This document shows positions 43,220 to 52,800 of a stretch of 64,000 nt of DNA, in pieces (position 1 is the stretch's first letter; each line of letters opens with the position of its first letter). The notes under the pieces are model-generated. The model searched no databases, was not told where the DNA came from, and saw only the letters and a program-made list of their open reading frames with translations. The stretch is taken from the NCBI GenBank assembly GCA_018266295.1, contig JAFEAQ010000011.1, positions 905,626 to 969,625 of the forward strand, given 5' to 3'. The DNA comes from Bdellovibrionales bacterium. GTDB taxonomy: Bacteria; Bdellovibrionota; Bdellovibrionia; Bdellovibrionales; Bdellovibrionaceae. Made by a program: the position numbers and the translations under genes.

Positions 43220-43260
43220 AAAAGCGATCCTGCAGAAGCAGTGGTCGCTTTTGCATTTTT
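43220..43260 (+). terminator. Orphan plus-strand terminator over the small gene leader
   Basis: AAAAGCGA (43220-43227) pairs with TCGCTTTT (43245-43252), with an inner CTGC/GCAG stem and GCATTTTT after. It faces plus, while no plus-strand gene lies upstream. A plus-strand RNA ending here would be antisense to the leader of the 33-codon gene. Confidence 0.6.
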
Positions 43261-43411
43261 AGCGCCGTCGTATTGAGTCAACTGCTTTCAAATGGCATCC
43301 GGAAATTAAATAAGCGGAACGAATCCCGGAATACGTATCTCTGATTGAGATTTCGATAGTTTCCAATGCCGGGCCTCATCTTAAGTCCAGGGATGCCGAT
43401 AAATATAAACA

Positions 43412-43885
43412 ATGAGCCGTCCGGTGGAAGTCCTCGCAAAAATCTTTAGTGCAGTTGTTAAGAGCCTTTTCGTCAGCGGGGTCATGTTCATCATTTTCTT
43501 CTCGATCGTGACCGGTGGCTTTCCGCCCGACTTTCGAAAAATCAGCCGCGCTTTCGGCGGCGTCCAAGAACTGCACAAGATGTCGCACCAACCGAGTATG
43601 AAATCCACGAATGAAATTTCTCCCGCAGGTTTTGACGACGAAAAAGATGTTGCCGACTTAGAAGCTTACAATCGCAAGCGCGCCAAGCTGGGTGAAGATC
43701 TCTTCGGCCAAGGTAGCGGCTCTCAAGATGAAGAAGAGGGCCGCATTGTTCCCATGCGACAAATTAGTTCTGTGGATCCGAATGAAGAACTCAAAAATCA
43801 ACTGCGTGATATGCAACAAGAGATCTTCCGTCTGCAACAACGTGTGAACGAACTCGAAGAGCAAACTACAAAAACCAAACGCTAG
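43412..43885 (+). CDS. Single-pass membrane protein with C-terminal coiled coil
   Basis: 157 residues. A transmembrane helix near 15-33 (VVKSLFVSGVMFIIFFSIV) is followed by an acidic middle (FDDEKDVADLEAYNRKRAK) and a coiled coil at about 125-155 (ELKNQLRDMQQEIFRLQQRVNELEEQ). No clear ribosome site is seen; TATAAA at 43404-43409 is close to the ATG. Unknown function, maybe an inner-membrane scaffold. Confidence 0.75.
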   Translation: MSRPVEVLAKIFSAVVKSLFVSGVMFIIFFSIVTGGFPPDFRKISRAFGGVQELHKMSHQPSMKSTNEISPAGFDDEKDVADLEAYNRKRAKLGEDLFGQGSGSQDEEEGRIVPMRQISSVDPNEELKNQLRDMQQEIFRLQQRVNELEEQTTKTKR

Positions 43886-44026
43886 AACTGTTCTCCAAAG
43901 ATCCACCATTATCCCAAAGCTCCCTTCCGCAGAATGGTATCAATTCCTCGCAGGTCTATTGTCTACAATGAGCTTTCCTATGAATACGCGTAGGTGGTTT
44001 CTCGCTAAGCTAGTTCATAGCGAAGC

Positions 44027-44782
44027 ATGAAAAAACACCTCTGCAATCAACTGGGCATCACTCTCATCGAAGTTTTGATTTCTCTTGGCGTTACTGCGTT
44101 TTTGACAGCAGTGATTATGCCCTTCATTTTCCGTCAAATGGAGGAATTTGAATCCGAAAAGATGTCGATGGCAAGAATCTCCCTGCAGCTGCAAGTTGAG
44201 CGCTACCTTTCTAATCCCAACATCAAAGGTTTTGCTGTCTATACCTTAGATGCAGATACGAATTTAAAAAATTGCGTGATGGGCACAGGCGCCTGCCAAC
44301 AAGTAACGAACCAGGGCTTTTCTCTCTACGATTCCGCTCAGTCGGTCATCGCGGGTCCCGGACCTGCCAATCCCGCCCGCTTCGATAGAACCGGCGCGCC
44401 CTGCACCTCGGGACCTCGCTGCATCTTTGAAATCTGGACAACCTATTCCACTCTTTGCGAGGGCGGCGCACCTTCATGCCTCCAGGCCATGAGTGTAACG
44501 GCTTCCTACACTGTTCAACAAAGCCCCACGGCAAATACCGGAACGACTCGGCAAATGCGTCCGATTCAGAGCCCTCTCATTCCCATTCAGAGAAAACAAA
44601 GCAATGTGCCGCCCTTTAAAGTCACGAGCTACAATGCGCCCGGAATTTTGGGGGTTCATCAACTATGTATGATGACTGCACTTCAGATTGGTCCTTCGTG
44701 TGCGCTGACTGGGAATTACAATCAGAACTGGGTATTAACAGGCGCATCTTGTGAAACCGCCATTTGCTTTGATTTCCTGTAG
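44027..44782 (+). CDS. Type IV pilin-like protein, canonical prepilin motif
   Basis: 251 residues. The N-terminus LGITLIEVLISLGVTAF fits the prepilin peptidase site (G then I at +1) with Glu at +5, followed by the hydrophobic stem. The globular part has many cysteines (CVMGTGACQQ, CTSGPRCIF, CEGGAPSC) and ends AICFDFL. It is unlike a major pilin in length and is probably a minor pilin or pseudopilin. Its paralogue follows after 8 bases, so they form a pair. Confidence 0.88.
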   Translation: MKKHLCNQLGITLIEVLISLGVTAFLTAVIMPFIFRQMEEFESEKMSMARISLQLQVERYLSNPNIKGFAVYTLDADTNLKNCVMGTGACQQVTNQGFSLYDSAQSVIAGPGPANPARFDRTGAPCTSGPRCIFEIWTTYSTLCEGGAPSCLQAMSVTASYTVQQSPTANTGTTRQMRPIQSPLIPIQRKQSNVPPFKVTSYNAPGILGVHQLCMMTALQIGPSCALTGNYNQNWVLTGASCETAICFDFL

Positions 44783-44790
44783 GAGATTTT

Positions 44791-45609
44791 ATGAACGTCA
44801 CACGCTTTAAAATATTTGAGAATGACGGTCAGGTCTTGATCCAAGTGCTCTTGGCTATGGGAATCTTTGCCTTTCTCATCGCAAGCTTTATGAGCATGGT
44901 CAGTTCTCAACGAAAAGACATTAAGTACAATCAAGCGCTCACTGCCCGCGGTCTACTAGAGCTACGCCTTGAAAAGTATCTGACCAACTCTGCGGCTCTT
45001 GATAAAACTCGCAAGCTGACCTCTTTTGAAGGCAACGTTAAATTTAATGCGTGTTACTCTTCAACCGGAACTGTTTGCACGCAAACTCTGCAGCCGGCAG
45101 GTTTCCAACTAGTAGACCCTAATGGCACTGTTGTCGCCGGCGGCTCACCCGATGCGCCGATTCGTTACAACTCGCGCGGAGAAATCTGCCCTGCTGTGAG
45201 CGACGACTGTCTCTTTGAAGTATTCTCTTATTTTACGGCCGCATGCCCTGGCGGAACAGCCACTTGCTCGCGCCCTTCAAGCTTTAATGCCACCTATACG
45301 ATTCAGCAAGCCGCGGGCGCAAATCCACTCGGTGGTCTTGTCATGAAGACTTTTACGAGCTCACTGGTACCAGTGGGATCTCCTCCGTACAACTTGGTGC
45401 CATATACTCGCTCTTTTGCTGATGGCACCGGGACTTTCCCGATTGGCGCGCATGATTTTTGTGTTTTGAATCAGTATATTTATGACGGCGACGGCGTCGG
45501 TAATTGCATGGTGACCGGCGCGAAGAAAGACATTTGGACCATCACCATTCAAGACGAAGGCGACGCCCAGGTCCAAACCTGCGGCGTGCTCTGTATCGAT
45601 TTCTTGTAG
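44791..45609 (+). CDS. Pilin-like paralogue with Gln at +5
   Basis: 272 residues, paralogous to the gene before it (shared ...PSSF/VTA, YTIQQA, CIDFL end and Cys-spaced core). The N-terminal helix GQVLIQVLLAMGIFAFLIA follows a Gly cleavage site but has Gln where +5 Glu is normal. A missing Glu5 is seen in tip pseudopilins such as GspK, so this could be a tip subunit, a reading by analogy. The pair ends before a convergent coiled-coil gene. Confidence 0.85.
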   Translation: MNVTRFKIFENDGQVLIQVLLAMGIFAFLIASFMSMVSSQRKDIKYNQALTARGLLELRLEKYLTNSAALDKTRKLTSFEGNVKFNACYSSTGTVCTQTLQPAGFQLVDPNGTVVAGGSPDAPIRYNSRGEICPAVSDDCLFEVFSYFTAACPGGTATCSRPSSFNATYTIQQAAGANPLGGLVMKTFTSSLVPVGSPPYNLVPYTRSFADGTGTFPIGAHDFCVLNQYIYDGDGVGNCMVTGAKKDIWTITIQDEGDAQVQTCGVLCIDFL

Positions 45610-45627
45610 TGAAATCTAACTAGGAAA

Positions 45628-46323
45628 CTAGCGCTGAACTGTGCGAAGAACTTTTTCGGTCTTCTTGCGAGCCACGTTGGCTTTGTCAGCACGTTTTCGG
45701 GCTTTAGCCGCGCGCATTTGAGCGGCCTTCACTTTCGCCTTTGATTGCATTTGCGCCATCTTTAGTTCGCGATTGGCTTGCGCTAAACGGTGTTCAACGT
45801 CGCGGGCATCGGTTTCGGCATCTCTGACTTCGGCATTGGCTTGCTCGACGTTTTTGTACTGTGCTTTGACCTCATCATGAACGCGCTCAACTTCTTGTTG
45901 CTTGGCCTGTTTGCGCGCTTTCACTTCATCGCGTTTTTGGTAGAGCTTTGCTGTTTTCTGCTTAGTGAGTTCGATTTGTTTGTAAGCTTCTGCTTTTTGA
46001 ACTTCGAGAGCTTTGATTTGTTTTTCAAGGTTTGCGCTTTCAGCGTTGGTCTTCTCTGCTTCACGACGGGCATTCTCAGCCTCGCGAGAAGCTTGGGCAT
46101 TGGCCGCCTTCGCCTCATTCATTTTTTGGCGATATTCTTCTTTCATTTTGGCGTGACGTTTCTTATCTTCGGCAGCTTGTTTTTTTGCTTCCTCAGCATC
46201 CGCGCGCGCACCGTCGACATCGGCAATGGCTTGCTCCGCATCCATTTGCACATCAATGCTATCGTAAGCGTATGTGGCGCTTGCAAAAAATAAAATCGAA
46301 AGAGCGTACAGCACTGGCTTCAT
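45628..46323 (-). CDS. Exported long coiled-coil protein
   Basis: 231 residues from ATG 46323, behind AAGGAGG, with signal peptide MKPVLYALSILFFASATYA. The rest is a nearly uninterrupted Ala/Lys/Glu coiled coil (EAEKTNAESANLEKQIKALEVQK ...) with a basic C-terminus (KARKRADKANVARKK). No enzyme motif. Such periplasmic helices can span to the peptidoglycan or scaffold; function unknown. It is convergent with the pilin pair. Confidence 0.83.
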   Translation of the reverse strand: MKPVLYALSILFFASATYAYDSIDVQMDAEQAIADVDGARADAEEAKKQAAEDKKRHAKMKEEYRQKMNEAKAANAQASREAENARREAEKTNAESANLEKQIKALEVQKAEAYKQIELTKQKTAKLYQKRDEVKARKQAKQQEVERVHDEVKAQYKNVEQANAEVRDAETDARDVEHRLAQANRELKMAQMQSKAKVKAAQMRAAKARKRADKANVARKKTEKVLRTVQR

Positions 46324-46560
46324 GTCGTGCCTCCTTGTCCCAAAGTGATACACGTGAAGAGCTTAGTTACTGATTTTAAAGAGCAAAAATCATACTCACC
46401 AGCGCCCTTTAAAGTGTTCCCTAGTTCTGTACTCTGTCGATATCACGGGTTTTGAGTGAAACTTCATCAGTTTGCTTTGAGACGCGTACACAGACAACCA
46501 CAGCGCTCGATTTAGAAACCATTCTTCTGACGATTATAGATTGTACAATGGAACAGCTAG

Positions 46561-47328
46561 CTAATCATATCGCGTGTACTTCCGTTTGACTGCATCAGTG
46601 GTCACTTCAAAAATCTCGATACCTGACCAAGTGTCACATTCCGAGCACACCGCGGAAGAATTAAAAAACATACGATCGTTGATTTCATAAGCAAAAATAT
46701 CGTCCATCCTATTCCACCCTCCCGTCGGCAAACTAAATACTTTTTTCCCAACGAGTATTCCCACACGTGGCTCTGAGACTTGATTTGCCGATAGCCCCTG
46801 GAGTTGATATATCGCAATATTAATCTTTCGGTTTTTATAGGAAATTTCGATGAGTTTTTTCAAATCATAGATAGGAGATGGCGACAGAGATAGCGTTGGA
46901 ATAAAGTCTTCGTCACGAAAGATTTTATCAGTCTTAGAAATTTCTTTTTTATTAGAAACGACTTTGACCTTTGCCTTCGAGTAATTTTTAACCTCGACTC
47001 CAGTAATTCCCAAATAAAACTTTTCGAGATCACCACACTGAGAGGAGGATAATATTTCCGTTGCTTGAAACTCAGTTTTTTCTCCATAGTGTTCATCACT
47101 TGGATCGCCACCTATAGGTTTACTAACAAAACTATAATTCTTCCCTGCACTCACAACGCATTTTTCAGAAGTTCCATTTTTAACGAGAGTCACCTGCGTA
47201 CCTTTTTTGATAACTTCATCAAAGCAGTACTGCTCGTTTGTACATCTTCTAACATTATGAAAGGTTAGTTCCGTCGCAAAGCTGTGCAAGGAAAACAGTG
47301 TTAACAAAGCCCCTATAATTTTATTCAT
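46561..47328 (-). CDS. Exported protein with conserved cysteines, unknown
   Basis: 255 residues with signal peptide MNKIIGALLTLFSLHSFA. Six cysteines (NVRRCTNEQYCF, KCVV, SSQCGDL, VCSECDTW) suggest disulfide folding outside the cytoplasm. It is beta-rich in the second half. Base composition is A/T richer than its neighbours (many AAA, TTT codons), which may indicate recent arrival, though the effect is modest. No family recognised. Single gene. Confidence 0.8.
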   Translation of the reverse strand: MNKIIGALLTLFSLHSFATELTFHNVRRCTNEQYCFDEVIKKGTQVTLVKNGTSEKCVVSAGKNYSFVSKPIGGDPSDEHYGEKTEFQATEILSSSQCGDLEKFYLGITGVEVKNYSKAKVKVVSNKKEISKTDKIFRDEDFIPTLSLSPSPIYDLKKLIEISYKNRKINIAIYQLQGLSANQVSEPRVGILVGKKVFSLPTGGWNRMDDIFAYEINDRMFFNSSAVCSECDTWSGIEIFEVTTDAVKRKYTRYD

Positions 47329-47404
47329 ATCCTAAATCATACCAACGAATATTAGCTAAAGTAGATATTTGTTATTCCAGGATGAGACCTTTGGCCAATG
47401 AGAC

Positions 47405-47444
47405 AACAAAAATAAAAAACGCCCCCGGTTTCCCAGAGGCGTTT
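47405..47444 (-). terminator. Intrinsic terminator of the PfkB kinase gene
   Basis: AAACGCC (47417-47423) pairs with GGCGTTT (47438-47444); on the minus strand TTTTATTTTTG follows. The second 28-base repeat lies between it and the gene. Confidence 0.87.
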
Positions 47445-47461
47445 CAAAGATTTTATCACTG

Positions 47462-47489
47462 TGCGTCCGTAAACAGGACCTGGCACCTA
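47462..47489. repeat. 28-base repeat, copy B, supplies the TAG stop
   Basis: Identical to copy A (21932-21959) at 25 of 28 positions, with the same GGACCTGGCACCTA end. CTA at 47487-47489 is the complement of the stop codon of the PfkB kinase gene. Confidence 0.75.
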
Positions 47490-48395
47490 GATCGAAATAA
47501 CTTTCTTGTATTCAGCCATGCGTTTTTCGATATCAGCGATGGTTGTTTTCGCCAACGCTTTCACGCTGAAGTCTTGGATCGTGTGGCTGGCAAGGATGCT
47601 GCCGTTGATGCAAGCTTGTTTCATATCTTTCACAGTTGGCTTGCCTGGGCGGCTTGCCAAGTAACCGAAGAAGCCACCGGCAAATGTATCACCAGCACCT
47701 GTTGGATCTGTCACTTTCGCGATTGGGAAAGCCGGAAGAACAAAATAACCTTCTTCCTTCGAGAACATGATGAAACCATACTCACCGCGCTTGATCACAA
47801 CAGCTTTTGGACCAAGCTCAACGATTTTTGCTGCCGCTTCAATCGCGTTACCAGCACCTGTCAGCATTTCTGCTTCCGTTTCGTTGATCAAGATCACATC
47901 AACCTTCGCCAAAACCTTCAAAAGGTCTGCATTGGCGATATCGATCCAAAGATTCATTGTATCCATGCCCACGAATTGTGGGTTTTTAACTTGGTTCAAA
48001 ACTTCGAGCTGCAAAGCAGGAACGATGTTTGCCAAGAATACGAATGAAGAATTTTTATAACTTTCTGGCAATTTCGGATTGAAGTGTTCAAACACGTTGA
48101 GTTCAGTTCTCAGCGTCTTTGCTTCGTTCATGTCGCCTTCGTATTTGCCTTCCCAGTGGAATGTCTTACCAGGAACTTTTTCAAGTCCTTCGAGATCTAC
48201 GCCACGGTCTTTGAGAAGCTTGTAATCAGCTTCTTCGTAATCTTCACCAACAACACCGACAACACGCACTTTTGCGTAGAGGCTCGCCGCCAAAGAGAAG
48301 TAATTCGCCGAACCACCCAGAGCGCGATCTACGCGTCCTGAAGGAGTTTCGATGCTATCATAGGCTAGGCTGCCCACCACTAAAATGTCGCTCAT
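47487..48395 (-). CDS. PfkB/ribokinase family sugar or nucleoside kinase
   Basis: 302 residues from ATG 48395, which overlaps the rlmN 3' end by 38 bases; an in-frame TTG further up lacks support. The family pattern is clear: GGSANYFSLAASL near the start and the ATP/anion hole DPTGAGDTFAGGFFGYL near residue 245. It phosphorylates a hydroxyl of a sugar or nucleoside; adenosine- or ribokinase-like subfamilies are possible. Co-transcription with rlmN is likely by the overlap. The stop codon comes from a repeat. Confidence 0.9.
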   Translation of the reverse strand: MSDILVVGSLAYDSIETPSGRVDRALGGSANYFSLAASLYAKVRVVGVVGEDYEEADYKLLKDRGVDLEGLEKVPGKTFHWEGKYEGDMNEAKTLRTELNVFEHFNPKLPESYKNSSFVFLANIVPALQLEVLNQVKNPQFVGMDTMNLWIDIANADLLKVLAKVDVILINETEAEMLTGAGNAIEAAAKIVELGPKAVVIKRGEYGFIMFSKEEGYFVLPAFPIAKVTDPTGAGDTFAGGFFGYLASRPGKPTVKDMKQACINGSILASHTIQDFSVKALAKTTIADIEKRMAEYKKVISI

Positions 48396-49530
48396 TTGTG
48401 CCACCAATTTTTGAGTTAGAAATATCCATTGTTTCTGGTCTGTCTTTAACTGTCGTCAGCTGACCGCAGGCTGCGTAGATATCGCGGCCCATGGTTCTGC
48501 GCAACAATACGTGCGCGCCCAAGCGGATCAATTCCGTGTGAAACTTCTGGATTTGCTCGTCATCAGGACGCTCAAAACCTGAACCCGGATGTTCATTGAA
48601 AGGAATGATATTGATCTTGCTTGGAACGTCTTTCAAAAGTTTCACGAGTTCTTTTGCGTGCTCCATTTGGTCTGTTACGCCTTTCAACAAAACGTACTCG
48701 AAAGTAATTTTGTCTTTCGTAACTTTGCAGTATTCACGGCAAGCATCGAGAAGTTCTTTGATGTTATACTTCTTATTGATCGGCATCACGCGAGAACGGA
48801 TCTCGTCGTTAGAGCCATTCAAGCTCACTGCCAAACGCACGCGTGCATCAGACACCAGCTTAATTTGCGGCACAAGGCCTGAAGTTGAAACTGTGATCTT
48901 ACGGCGTGAAAGCATCATGCCCCAAGGGTTCGTCAAAACTTCGATGGATTTAAAAACCGCTTCTGGATTATCAAGGGGCTCGCCCATCCCCATGAACACG
49001 ATATTCGAAATACGTTGGCCTTCTGCCAAACGATCGTGAACTTGCATGAACTGACCGACGATTTCTTCTGTCGTCAAACGGCGCTTCAATTTTTGCTTGC
49101 CCGTGAAGCAGAATTTGCAAGCCATGTTGCAACCCACTTCCGAAGAGATACACAAAGTCAGACGGTCGTCAGACGGAATCAATACCGCCTCAACGCTGTT
49201 ACCTTGTTTCATGTCGAAAAGAAATTTCTGAGTGCCATCGACGGATTTGAGATGTTTCAAAACCGGTGGCAAATCAAAGCTCAAAATATCCGGCAATTCA
49301 GCGCGGAAGGCTTTCGAAAGATTGCTCATCTGCTCAACGTCCGTCACACGCTGCTCATAGACCCATTTAAAGATCTGCTGTGCGCGGAACTGTTCTTTTC
49401 CGAGACCTTTTAAGAAGCTTTTTAAGTCTTCTAAAGTCATCGAATAAAAGTTTACTTTTCCTGTGGGAGTGGTCGTTTCGAGAAACTTGGGTTCAATTGC
49501 GGACGAATCATTTTCGTATGCGTTGAACAT
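48358..49530 (-). CDS. rlmN: Dual-specificity rRNA/tRNA methyltransferase RlmN
   Basis: 390 residues from ATG 49530 behind AAGGAG; a longer frame to 49773 has no ribosome site. Radical-SAM enzyme that methylates C2 of A2503 in 23S rRNA and A37 in tRNA. The CxxxCxxC cluster motif is CNMACKFCFTGKQ, the Gly-rich segment is FMGMGEPLDN, and the second catalytic Cys is in YAACGQL near the C-terminus. Its 3' end overlaps the PfkB-family kinase gene, so the two are co-expressed. Confidence 0.95.
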   Translation of the reverse strand: MFNAYENDSSAIEPKFLETTTPTGKVNFYSMTLEDLKSFLKGLGKEQFRAQQIFKWVYEQRVTDVEQMSNLSKAFRAELPDILSFDLPPVLKHLKSVDGTQKFLFDMKQGNSVEAVLIPSDDRLTLCISSEVGCNMACKFCFTGKQKLKRRLTTEEIVGQFMQVHDRLAEGQRISNIVFMGMGEPLDNPEAVFKSIEVLTNPWGMMLSRRKITVSTSGLVPQIKLVSDARVRLAVSLNGSNDEIRSRVMPINKKYNIKELLDACREYCKVTKDKITFEYVLLKGVTDQMEHAKELVKLLKDVPSKINIIPFNEHPGSGFERPDDEQIQKFHTELIRLGAHVLLRRTMGRDIYAACGQLTTVKDRPETMDISNSKIGGTNERHFSGGQPSL

Positions 49531-49805
49531 AACTTGAGTCTCCTTCTTGCTTGCTACAGCATTTTCAAAAGGTTTGTTTGAAGTCATTTTTTCAAAGAGG
49601 CAAGAACTTACAATAAGTTGTATTGAAACGCCAGAGATAGCGTTGAACGCTCGAACTTTTCCTTTTTTTTCATAGATAAACTGTGAGCGGTTGAAAGTGG
49701 CGTGCTCCACGAAGAACCCGCAAACCTCAAAGTGTTTGCTCCCATTTCTCAAAATTTCTCTCTCACTCTTCATTAGTGTTTCCGATAAGTTAACTAGAGG
49801 GAACC

Positions 49806-52800
49806 ATGCAACTCAGGTACGTTATCGGACTCGTTCTAGTCGGACTATCTTTGCTAATTCAAGAGTCCTCGCTGCGCGCGGCGATGATCCCTTTCGCCTT
49901 TTGGAAAAAATCCGGGCCAGCAACCTGCACTTTCTCTTCTAACACGACGGTGACCGCCGCCAACGTAGCGACCTATTCAAATTGCATTTGGAGTATCGGA
50001 GCTGGGGTGACTGTCACCATCAACTATCCTGGCGCAATCGGAATTTCGGGATTAACGATGACCTCTACCAGTACTCTCACCCAAACTGGTTGCACCACTA
50101 CCGGATGCGGAGCCGTGATCTACCTCTTAATTTCCGGCAACGCGACAATCCCTAGCGGCGCAAAAATCACCGCTGACGGAACTGGATATCTCGGCGGTTA
50201 TCAAACAGGTTCTGATAGTGTCACGAATAATGCGACCACAGGTCGGACTTTGAATAACGCTACCGGCGCCGGAGCCACCGCCGGAGGATCTTACGGAGGC
50301 TGGGGAGGATGGAACTCCAGCAAGGCGACCAATGTGCCACCCCCTCCCTATGGACAACCGAAAGGCCCCCTCTCTTATGGCAGTGGCGGCGGCGGAAGTG
50401 CGGCCGCGAAAAAAGGCGGGAACGGTGGTGGAGTCATCGCTCTCCTCGTCAATGGCGACTTAACCATCGATGGCAATGGAAGCACTCCAGCGATCAGTTC
50501 CAATGGTGGCAGCGCTCAATGTGGCGGTGGATCTGGCGGATCTATTTATATTTCGGTGATGGGTACTTTTTCCAGCTCGAGCAGCGGGGTTCTTGTGGGT
50601 GCCAGTGGTGGCACCGGCGGAGGCACTGCAACTTGTGGCTCCGGCAATAACTCCGGTGGCGGCGGCGGCGGACGAGTTGCGATCAACTATTCAACTATCA
50701 GCGGCACCCTATGGTCAGGAAGCATTCAAACCTATGGCGGAACAAGCACCGGTGGCGCCGCGTATGCCGGCGGCTCCGGCACCGTTGTGATCAAAGGTCC
50801 CAGCGCGACCTACGGCGACCTCTATGTTAACGGCAGCAACAACTCCACTTACAAGATCAACGGAACACCCATTGGAGCGTTTGGTCGCATCACCTCTGTC
50901 ACCTCAAGCAGCGTCGGATTTTCAAGCTTATATTATGCCGTTGGCACATCCGATTACTCCGCTGGCGCGAATCTCGTACCAGATACGGATGCTTTGTCTA
51001 TCAGTCAAAACGCCATCACGACCTACTCTGCATCCAGCATAAGTGTGGGCAGTGGCGATCTGACGACTTTGACTTCCGTTGGAAAAATGTGGGGAGTCTA
51101 TGACAACAACAGCACCGTCTATGATACGATCTACATCTCAGACTCCGTCATCGTTCATGCCGCTGTGCTTGTTGCGGCGAACTCAATCAATGTCAGCAAC
51201 ACTGCGACACTCGTAGCTTCGACAATCTCTGCAAACTACGTGTACTTGAATGACACTTCTGTGCTGTCACCGTTTCCAGGGGACACCAATTACATTGGTC
51301 GACTCAAGATTTCTGCCGTCGCACTGACGGTAGCCTCTGGTGCCAAAATCTCGGCAGATGGACTTGGATATTTGGGTGCCGGGGCCTCGGGATTGCTGGG
51401 TACAAACTCACAGTTCAAAGGCATGACATTTAACTTTGTCACCTCTGCGGGCTCGGATAAAGATTGCGGCGGATCCCATGGGGGCCTTGGTGGATACTGG
51501 GCAGATCCCAGTTGGGCGACGATCATTCCGGGCCCCGCTTACGATAGCATCTCTCAACCGACAGAAGCCGGCGCCGGCGGCGGCACCGATACAATGACAG
51601 ATATAGCAGGTAATGGTGGCGGGACTATTATCATCAGCGTTAGCCAGCTTTCGGTTGATGGACTCATCAGTGCGAAGGGTAATACTGGCGGCGGCACCGG
51701 CGCGGGCGGTGGTGGCGGAGCCGGCGGAACTATCAATATCTCGACGAGCACGTTCACCTCTGCTTCGACTGGCACCGTGCTCAATGCTTCCGGCGGAGCG
51801 GCCACTAACAATGGTGGAGGTGCCGGCGGGCGCATCGCCATTTCGTACAGCACTTTGGGCGGCACCATGGCTTTTACCCCGGCAAAAATCACCGCGAATG
51901 GTGCTGCAGGCTTTGACTCCGGCACTGCTGGAGGAGCCGGCACAGTCTTCACCTATAAGCCCGGAACTTCCACTGATGGGGATCTCTATGTCATGGACAA
52001 TAGCTTCTCAAATTTCAGAGGGTCTCTCACGGCGCCTTATGGATTTATCTCTTCGACAACGGCGAGCACAATCACAGACAGCGGACTGACAACTTATGCT
52101 CGTGATTTCTATTTCACCAAAGCGCAAGTGGTCGGAAAAGTCATCGCGGTTGGGGTAGAAGGCACAACCGCTCTGACTGAATTCACCATCACAGATTACA
52201 ATGCTTCAACCGGAGTGTTCACCGTTTCTGGTGGCAGCGCCGCGGGCCTAACCGTCGGAAATATGTGGATCATCAAAGGATTCAACACTCAGTACGACAA
52301 TGTGAATTTCTATGGCACCGGAAAGTTCGATGCTCCTTACTTGAAAGCCAACAACACTATAAAAACTTACTCTAGCGCCAACGTCTACGCTCGAATTATG
52401 CGTTTAGATGCCGCCACAATTGACTTTTCAGCCGGCGCAATCTCCCTCGATACCTGGTTATCTAATGGCCCGATCCCACCCAAGCCTTTAGTTATCAATG
52501 CCACAACGATGAATATCGGTACAAACTCTTCAATTGATCTCACCGGCAGCGGTTATGTCGGAGGATTCTGTACCTATAATATCAACAATGGCCGAGAAGG
52601 CTTCTGCAACAATACGTCTAACACGGGTTACACTCAGGGAAATACCACAACCGGTGGCTCGGGCTCTTATTCCGGCGGCTCTGGAGCCGGTTATGGTGGT
52701 ATGTATTCCACCAACACCCCCGCATCTCCTGCTGGGGACGCTCTAGCGCCTACGACTTTTGGCTCTGGAGGCGGCGGAGACTCGACCAACACATCTGCTT

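Noticed and set aside
43376-43608. Two minus-strand frames opposite the 43412-43885 gene
   Set aside because: They overlap a plus-strand gene with clear protein features, lack ribosome sites, and have no recognised motif.
48358-49773. Longer start of rlmN to 49773
   Set aside because: The extension has no ribosome site, and the ATG at 49530 follows AAGGAG and gives a normal protein length.
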